9,367 nucleotides of DNA from JAHJDR01 sp964526915 (GTDB taxonomy: Bacteria; UBA10199; JADGCS01): positions 1 through 9,367 of the forward strand of contig CAZGMS010000166.1 of the NCBI GenBank assembly GCA_964526915.1, in the 5' to 3' direction. Shown here one piece after another: positions 6,138 to 9,367 of the stretch. The notes beneath the pieces were generated by a model, which was given only the letters and a program-made list of their open reading frames with translations, was not told the DNA's origin and ran no database searches. How positions within the stretch are numbered: the first letter of the stretch is position 1; each line of letters starts with the position of its first letter. A program made the position numbers and the translations under genes.

Positions 6138-6671
6138 ATGAAGCATGAATTAAAAGGAACACAGACAGAAAAGAATTTGCAGGCGGCCTTTGCCGGAGAA
6201 TCGCAGGCGAGAAACAAATACGATTATTTTGCCAAGGTGGCTCGGAATGAGGGTTTTCACTACATTGCCAACGTATTTGAAGAAACAGCCCTCAACGAAA
6301 AACAACATGCCAAAGATGAGTTCAAAAAACTTGGTGGTCTGGGCGACACCAAAGCCAATTTAAAAGAGGCCTGGGAAGGTGAAAACTACGAGGTCACAAA
6401 AATGTACCCCGAATTCGCGGCCAAGGCCGAAGAAGAAGGCTTTGCCGAGATTGCCTCCTTGTTCAAGCAGATTTCCAAGGTTGAGGCGGAACATCGTGCC
6501 AGGTATCAACATTTGTTGGAACTGGTTGAACAAGATAAGGTCTTTTTGCGCAATGCCCCCGTTAAGTGGAAATGTTTAAAATGTGGGTACGTGCACGAGG
6601 GCAATACACCGCCCGCAAAGTGCCCGACGTGTCAGCACCCCAAAGAGTATTACGCCCCGAATGATATATGA
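6138..6671 (+). CDS. Rubrerythrin (ferritin-like diiron plus rubredoxin domain)
   Basis: A 177-residue rubrerythrin, a cytosolic peroxide-reducing protein of anaerobes and microaerobes that takes electrons from NADH via rubredoxin or a reductase. The N-terminal four-helix domain shows the diiron ligand pattern: Glu21 in FAGESQA, ExxH at 54-57 (EKQH), an acidic cluster in AEEEGF (97-102), and a second ExxH at 116-119 (EAEH). The C-terminal rubredoxin domain has both iron-binding pairs, CLKC (146-149) and CPTC (162-165), followed by the usual HPKEYY. Length fits a short rubrerythrin. The ATG has GGAG five bases upstream. The gene lies 61 bp after the DUF1015 gene and 65 bp before the lipoprotein gene, all in one direction, so co-transcription is possible. 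I see no clear PerR or Fur box in the gap. No oxygen-reductase gene neighbours it. Confidence 0.97.
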   Translation: MKHELKGTQTEKNLQAAFAGESQARNKYDYFAKVARNEGFHYIANVFEETALNEKQHAKDEFKKLGGLGDTKANLKEAWEGENYEVTKMYPEFAAKAEEEGFAEIASLFKQISKVEAEHRARYQHLLELVEQDKVFLRNAPVKWKCLKCGYVHEGNTPPAKCPTCQHPKEYYAPNDI

Positions 6672-6682
6672 AAGATGTAAAA

Positions 6683-6710
6683 GGCATAAGGCATAAGGTA
6701 TAAGGGGTAA
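6683..6710. repeat. Four-unit heptad array between the rubrerythrin and lipoprotein genes
   Basis: Tandem units GGCATAA, GGCATAA, GGTATAA and GGGGTAA follow in exact 7-bp register, with looser GG-starting sequence after them. GGCATAA is identical to a unit at 4575-4581 in another gap. The array lies in the 65-bp spacer, upstream of the lipoprotein's GGAGGA ribosome-binding site (6727-6732). Confidence 0.65.
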
Positions 6711-6736
6711 GGTGGCAGATAAAACTGGAGGAATTT

Positions 6737-7249
6737 ATGAAACTGATGAACATTGTTCTGGTGATATTATTGGTAACGAGCTTAGCCTGTTCTGCCAAGC
6801 AGAAGGCGAGATCGGACGAAGACTCTCAACCAACTCCCAAAGAGGTCAAGCAGGAAGTTGCCCCTCCTCAAGAAGAGGCTGGTGACAAGGTTGTAGAACA
6901 AAAGGTTGAGGAATCCATTACCCCCCCCGACGCCCCTGTTGAAGAGACTAAGCCCGAAGTGGGCGCCCCGTCTGTGGTCGAGGCCCCGGTGATCGAACCC
7001 CCGGTCGTTGAAAAACCGATTGTTGAGGCCCCTGTGGTGGAAACTCCCGTGGTCGAGAAACCCGTTGCCGATATTCCGATGATCGAAAAACCTGTTGCGG
7101 CCGAACCTGATGTGGAACCTGTTGTCCCTGATACAGAGGTGACCGAAGAACCTGCCGTTGTCCCGCCAGTGGAGGAAGAATCTCCGGACGTTGCAGAAGA
7201 CGCCCCCGTTGAAGCCGAACAGCCACAGGAAGAAGAAAAGACAGAATGA
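6737..7249 (+). CDS. Small acidic Pro/Glu/Val-rich putative lipoprotein with pentapeptide repeats
   Basis: A 170-residue predicted exported protein. Residues 1-17 form a short basic-then-hydrophobic signal sequence ending SLAC at Cys18. This is an imperfect lipobox (Leu at -2, Ser at -3), but with Cys-Ser following it still favours lipoprotein processing. The rest is almost free of aromatic residues and rich in Pro, Glu and Val. Prolines fall exactly every five residues at 84, 89, 94, 99, 104, 109, 114, 119 and 124, mostly in PVVEx-type units. The C-terminus is strongly acidic. No globular domain is seen, so a stiff, extended, disordered spacer in the periplasm or at the outer membrane is likely. 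The composition recalls the Pro/Glu linker of TonB, but no TonB domain follows. The ATG has GGAGGA four bases upstream. A C8 run (6921-6928) lies within the coding sequence. The function is unknown. Confidence 0.8.
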   Translation: MKLMNIVLVILLVTSLACSAKQKARSDEDSQPTPKEVKQEVAPPQEEAGDKVVEQKVEESITPPDAPVEETKPEVGAPSVVEAPVIEPPVVEKPIVEAPVVETPVVEKPVADIPMIEKPVAAEPDVEPVVPDTEVTEEPAVVPPVEEESPDVAEDAPVEAEQPQEEEKTE

Positions 7250-7271
7250 CAAGGTCACATGCAACTATGGT

Positions 7272-7299
7272 GTGATGCAACAGTGGCACACAGCATCAC
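7272..7299. terminator. Weak hairpin between the convergent lipoprotein and antiporter genes
   Basis: GTGATGC (7272-7278) and GCATCAC (7293-7299) form a 7-bp stem around a 14-base loop that includes GTGGCAC. It spans the last codons of the antiporter gene and lies 22 bp past the lipoprotein stop. There is no T-run on either side, so a bidirectional terminator role is only suggested by position. Confidence 0.25.
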
Positions 7300-8906
7300 T
7301 TCGTGACGGGTTTATCGGTCATGAGAAAAAAGAGGGTAGTCAGCAGGGCCACACAGACCACGAGACAAATAGCCGCGACCGCATAAGAGTTGCAGGAAGA
7401 CATAAGATACCCCGCCAGGACAAATCCCGCCGCACTCACGAGCGCTACGAAAATGGAATAAAAAATCTGCGTGTTGAAGTGTGCTGACACCGGACAACCG
7501 GCGGAGAGGGCGCTTAAGATTGTTGTGTTGGATAGCGGAGAGGCGTTGTCACCAAAAACAGCACCCGAGAGACAGGCCCCCAAAACGAGTACAAGAGCGT
7601 GGGGTGCCAGGCTGACCACGATGGGAATAAGAAGGGGAATCATCACGGCGAAGGTGACCCAGGCACTGCCCACCACAAAGGCAAAAATGAGGGAGATACC
7701 AAAGACCAAAACTGGCAACAAGGGAACCGCGATGGTTTGTTTGAGAAAGCCACAAAGAAATTCGCCCGTCTTGACGTTTTGCCCAATGATCGAACCGAAT
7801 ACCCAAGCTAAAATGAGCGCGGCCAGATAGGGCAGTGTGGCCAAGAAACCCTTCCCAAGGACGCGGCCCAACTCTTTGGGAGAGAGTAACTTGCGAGCGA
7901 GGCAGTACAAGCATGTGAAACTCAATCCGGAAAAGCTCCCCCAAAACAGGACTCTGGCCATATTCGTTTGCTGTAATGATTTGATGAGATTTTGCGGGAC
8001 ATGACCAGCAGAAGCGTGATTTGCCTGCAGGATAGCAACAACAAACGAAGCGAGGAGAACGATGAGTGGCAGAACAAAGTCAAGCAACAACGGTTTGCCC
8101 AAGGGCCCATGACAAAACACAGTGGGCGCGTAGTCCTGTTCTTTTTGATTGGCACTGAGCGCGCCATTGATCTGTGCCTCCAATTCGCAGACCTTCATAG
8201 GGCCGAAATCGCGACGTGTGGTGGCCACCAACAAAACCAGATACAAGGATAGCCAGGCGAAAAAGCAAAACAAAAGTGAATGACAGAAAATGGCGACGGG
8301 ATCGCCTGTGAGCCTGGTGCCAATGCCGGACAGGCGCAGGTAGTTGGTGATTTCGTTGCCCCACACGGTGAAGGGGACGAGGACACAGATTGCCGCGGCT
8401 GAGGCATCGATGATGTAGGCCAGCTTCACCCGCGAGATGCGAAGACGGTCTGTCGCGGGACGCATGATGGTGCCGGTCATCACACAATGGAAGAAGTGGT
8501 CGAAAAAGAAAACCAAACTTAAGGCAAACGTGATCAGCATTGCTGACTTGCGGTTTTTGATGTGTCGTCCGACCCATCCTCCAAAAGCGCCGGCGCCCCC
8601 CCCGTTGTAAAGGAGGTTGATGAAGAGGCCAATCATGAGGGTAGACAACAGAATAAACAGGTAGGAGCTGTTGTTGAAGGCACTCCAGCGGAGCGCGTGT
8701 GTGATTTCGGTTTTTTCCGCCAGGAGCGACAAGACTCTTTTGGCCGTGGTCAAGACGTCGGTCTGATGACCACAAAAAATGGCGCTCAAAAGGCCCAAAA
8801 AAAATGACAGTACGGCGCGTTTCGAAATGGCCATGGTCAGTACAACCACGAAGATCGGGATGAGGGTGATCCAGGATAGAGCGTTTGTTCCAGGTTCAGT
8901 TGTCAT
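7296..8906 (-). CDS. NhaC-family Na+/H+ antiporter-like membrane protein, with altered motifs
   Basis: A 536-residue inner-membrane transporter (numbered from the ATG at 8906) with about a dozen or more hydrophobic segments. Family-defining parts are FFFDHFFHCVMTGTIMRPATD (133-153), KLAYIIDASAA (161-171), VVGSAWVTFAVMIP (411-424) and GDNASPLSNTT (452-462), which match the NhaC / Na+:H+ antiporter family in order and spacing. In members I know the first reads FDDYFN and the last GDHCSPISDTT or similar. Here the second Asp is His137, and the later conserved Asp is Asn460. Ion-binding chemistry or substrate may therefore differ; exchange of another cation or an organic acid is possible. An in-frame TTG at 8942 would add 12 residues. 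Neither start has a clear ribosome-binding site; I prefer the ATG because hydrophobic sequence begins soon after it. It follows rpsT on the same strand with no obvious terminator between. Confidence 0.85.
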   Translation of the reverse strand: MTTEPGTNALSWITLIPIFVVVLTMAISKRAVLSFFLGLLSAIFCGHQTDVLTTAKRVLSLLAEKTEITHALRWSAFNNSSYLFILLSTLMIGLFINLLYNGGGAGAFGGWVGRHIKNRKSAMLITFALSLVFFFDHFFHCVMTGTIMRPATDRLRISRVKLAYIIDASAAAICVLVPFTVWGNEITNYLRLSGIGTRLTGDPVAIFCHSLLFCFFAWLSLYLVLLVATTRRDFGPMKVCELEAQINGALSANQKEQDYAPTVFCHGPLGKPLLLDFVLPLIVLLASFVVAILQANHASAGHVPQNLIKSLQQTNMARVLFWGSFSGLSFTCLYCLARKLLSPKELGRVLGKGFLATLPYLAALILAWVFGSIIGQNVKTGEFLCGFLKQTIAVPLLPVLVFGISLIFAFVVGSAWVTFAVMIPLLIPIVVSLAPHALVLVLGACLSGAVFGDNASPLSNTTILSALSAGCPVSAHFNTQIFYSIFVALVSAAGFVLAGYLMSSCNSYAVAAICLVVCVALLTTLFFLMTDKPVTK

Positions 8907-8980
8907 AATACAACGAGTAAACCAGTCAAACCATGATGCCAATCCAGTGAAGTGAAAGCTTGTTTGTTAGTTGACACTGA

Positions 8981-9229
8981 TCATTTGCCAGCCAAAGCGC
9001 GCATGACCTTGGAGACTTTGTGGGCCGCGTTTTTGTGATGAATCACACCTTTGCGACCAGCTTTATCGAGCTTGCTCTGTAAGGTTTTGAGGAGAGCGGG
9101 GGCCTCTTCTTTTGAGGAAGTGACGACCTTTTTGGTCCAGGTGTTGATCTCTGCCTTGAGGGCGCGATTGTGCGCATTGTGTTTTTGACTCTGTTTGTGT
9201 CTCTTGAGCGCTGACTTGTGAGTTGCCAT
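8981..9229 (-). CDS. rpsT: 30S ribosomal protein S20
   Basis: An 82-residue, strongly basic protein with the S20 signature: the N-terminal THKSALKRHKQSQK segment, NRALK, a long helical middle, and the C-terminal GVIHHKNAAHKVSKVMRAL that binds 16S rRNA. S20 is a primary 16S-binding protein of the small subunit. Compared with typical S20 the N-terminal segment has several His residues where Arg is common (KRHKQSQKHNAHNR), a modest divergence. The ATG at 9229 has AGGA seven bases upstream. A sigma-70-like promoter is visible about 34 bp upstream of the start codon. The next gene on this strand is the antiporter, 74 bp on (38 bp if its TTG start is used). Confidence 0.96.
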   Translation of the reverse strand: MATHKSALKRHKQSQKHNAHNRALKAEINTWTKKVVTSSKEEAPALLKTLQSKLDKAGRKGVIHHKNAAHKVSKVMRALAGK

Positions 9230-9262
9230 AGTGGGTTCCTTTTTAGCTAATGAGGGCGGTCA

Positions 9263-9290
9263 ACTATCAGGCCTTTCAGGAGTAAGTCAA
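9263..9290 (-). promoter_or_regulatory. Probable sigma-70-type promoter of rpsT
   Basis: On the minus strand, TTGACT (9290-9285, five of six to consensus) and GATAGT (9268-9263, four of six) are separated by 16 bp. Transcription would start near 9256, giving a leader of about 27 bases that includes the AGGA site. The region upstream is AT-rich, as expected for a strong ribosomal-protein promoter. Confidence 0.5.
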
Positions 9291-9341
9291 TTGCTTTTAA
9301 ACCTTGGGTGTGCGACATAAAAGTGGGTAAATTTGATTTTG

Positions 9342-9355
9342 CCCCCCCCCCCCCC
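9342..9355. repeat. C14 homopolymer tract (G14 on the rpsT strand)
   Basis: Fourteen consecutive C residues lie about 50 bp upstream of the rpsT -35 element and 12 bases from the window edge. Runs this long are prone to slippage. It may be a true length-variable tract or a sequencing or assembly artefact near a contig end. No coding region can be assigned across it in this window. Confidence 0.85.
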
Positions 9356-9367
9356 TCTTCCAGCGGG

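Noticed and set aside
6782..7264. Open frame of 160 codons antisense to the lipoprotein gene
   Set aside because: Its regular HRG/NRFF pattern is just the complement of the Pro/Val/Glu repeat; the lipoprotein frame has a strong ribosome-binding site and a signal peptide.
8080..8775. Open frame of 231 codons on the minus strand in another phase
   Set aside because: It overlaps the antiporter gene in a shifted frame, and its product is a low-complexity His/Arg-rich shadow with no recognisable motif.
8904..8942. TTG at 8942 as the antiporter start
   Set aside because: It has no ribosome-binding site and adds only 12 residues before the first hydrophobic segment; the ATG at 8906 is preferred, though the evidence is not decisive.

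Overview
The window looks like chromosomal DNA from a free-living, probably Gram-negative bacterium of middling GC content (about half, judged by eye). It carries a mixed set of housekeeping and metabolic genes: ribosomal protein S20, an RhlE-type DEAD-box RNA helicase, rubrerythrin, a DUF1015 protein, an aldehyde dehydrogenase, a PLP aminotransferase, an NhaC-family antiporter and a small Pro/Glu/Val-rich lipoprotein. Rubrerythrin suggests an anaerobic or microaerobic lifestyle. Intergenic DNA rich in short tandem repeats recalls environmental delta-proteobacterial or candidate-phylum genomes, but the sequence alone does not settle the taxon. I see no phage, transposase, CRISPR array, tRNA or rRNA.

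Layout: (1) 2-133 (+), the C-terminal tail of an unrecognised protein, overlapping the 3' end of a convergent aldehyde dehydrogenase (113-1525, -). (2) 1526-1916, about 390 bp without a convincing gene; it holds two copies of an 18-bp direct repeat with several small hairpins between them, then a 15-bp palindrome just before the next gene. (3) 1917-3161 (+), a class III aminotransferase resembling glutamate-1-semialdehyde aminomutase. (4) 3164-3260, a 13-unit array of 7-bp repeats forming an imperfect inverted repeat between convergent genes. (5) 3260-4462 (-), a DEAD-box helicase with a TTG start. (6) 4463-4717, a divergent intergenic region made of 8-bp and then 7-bp short tandem repeats. 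(7) 4718-6076 (+) DUF1015 protein, 6138-6671 (+) rubrerythrin and 6737-7249 (+) lipoprotein, with more period-8 and period-7 repeats in the two gaps. (8) 7296-8906 (-) NhaC-like antiporter, downstream of rpsT (8981-9229, -). (9) A C14 run close to the right edge.

The genes do not form one pathway. The three rightward genes DUF1015, rubrerythrin and lipoprotein could share a transcript, and rpsT could read through into the antiporter gene. The most unusual feature is the intergenic DNA: four gaps are filled by short tandem repeats of constant period (7 or 8 bp) but variable sequence. They include heptamers shared between gaps, and one array supplies the stop codon of its neighbour. The antiporter also departs from the acidic motifs I remember for its family, and the lipoprotein has nine prolines at exact five-residue spacing.
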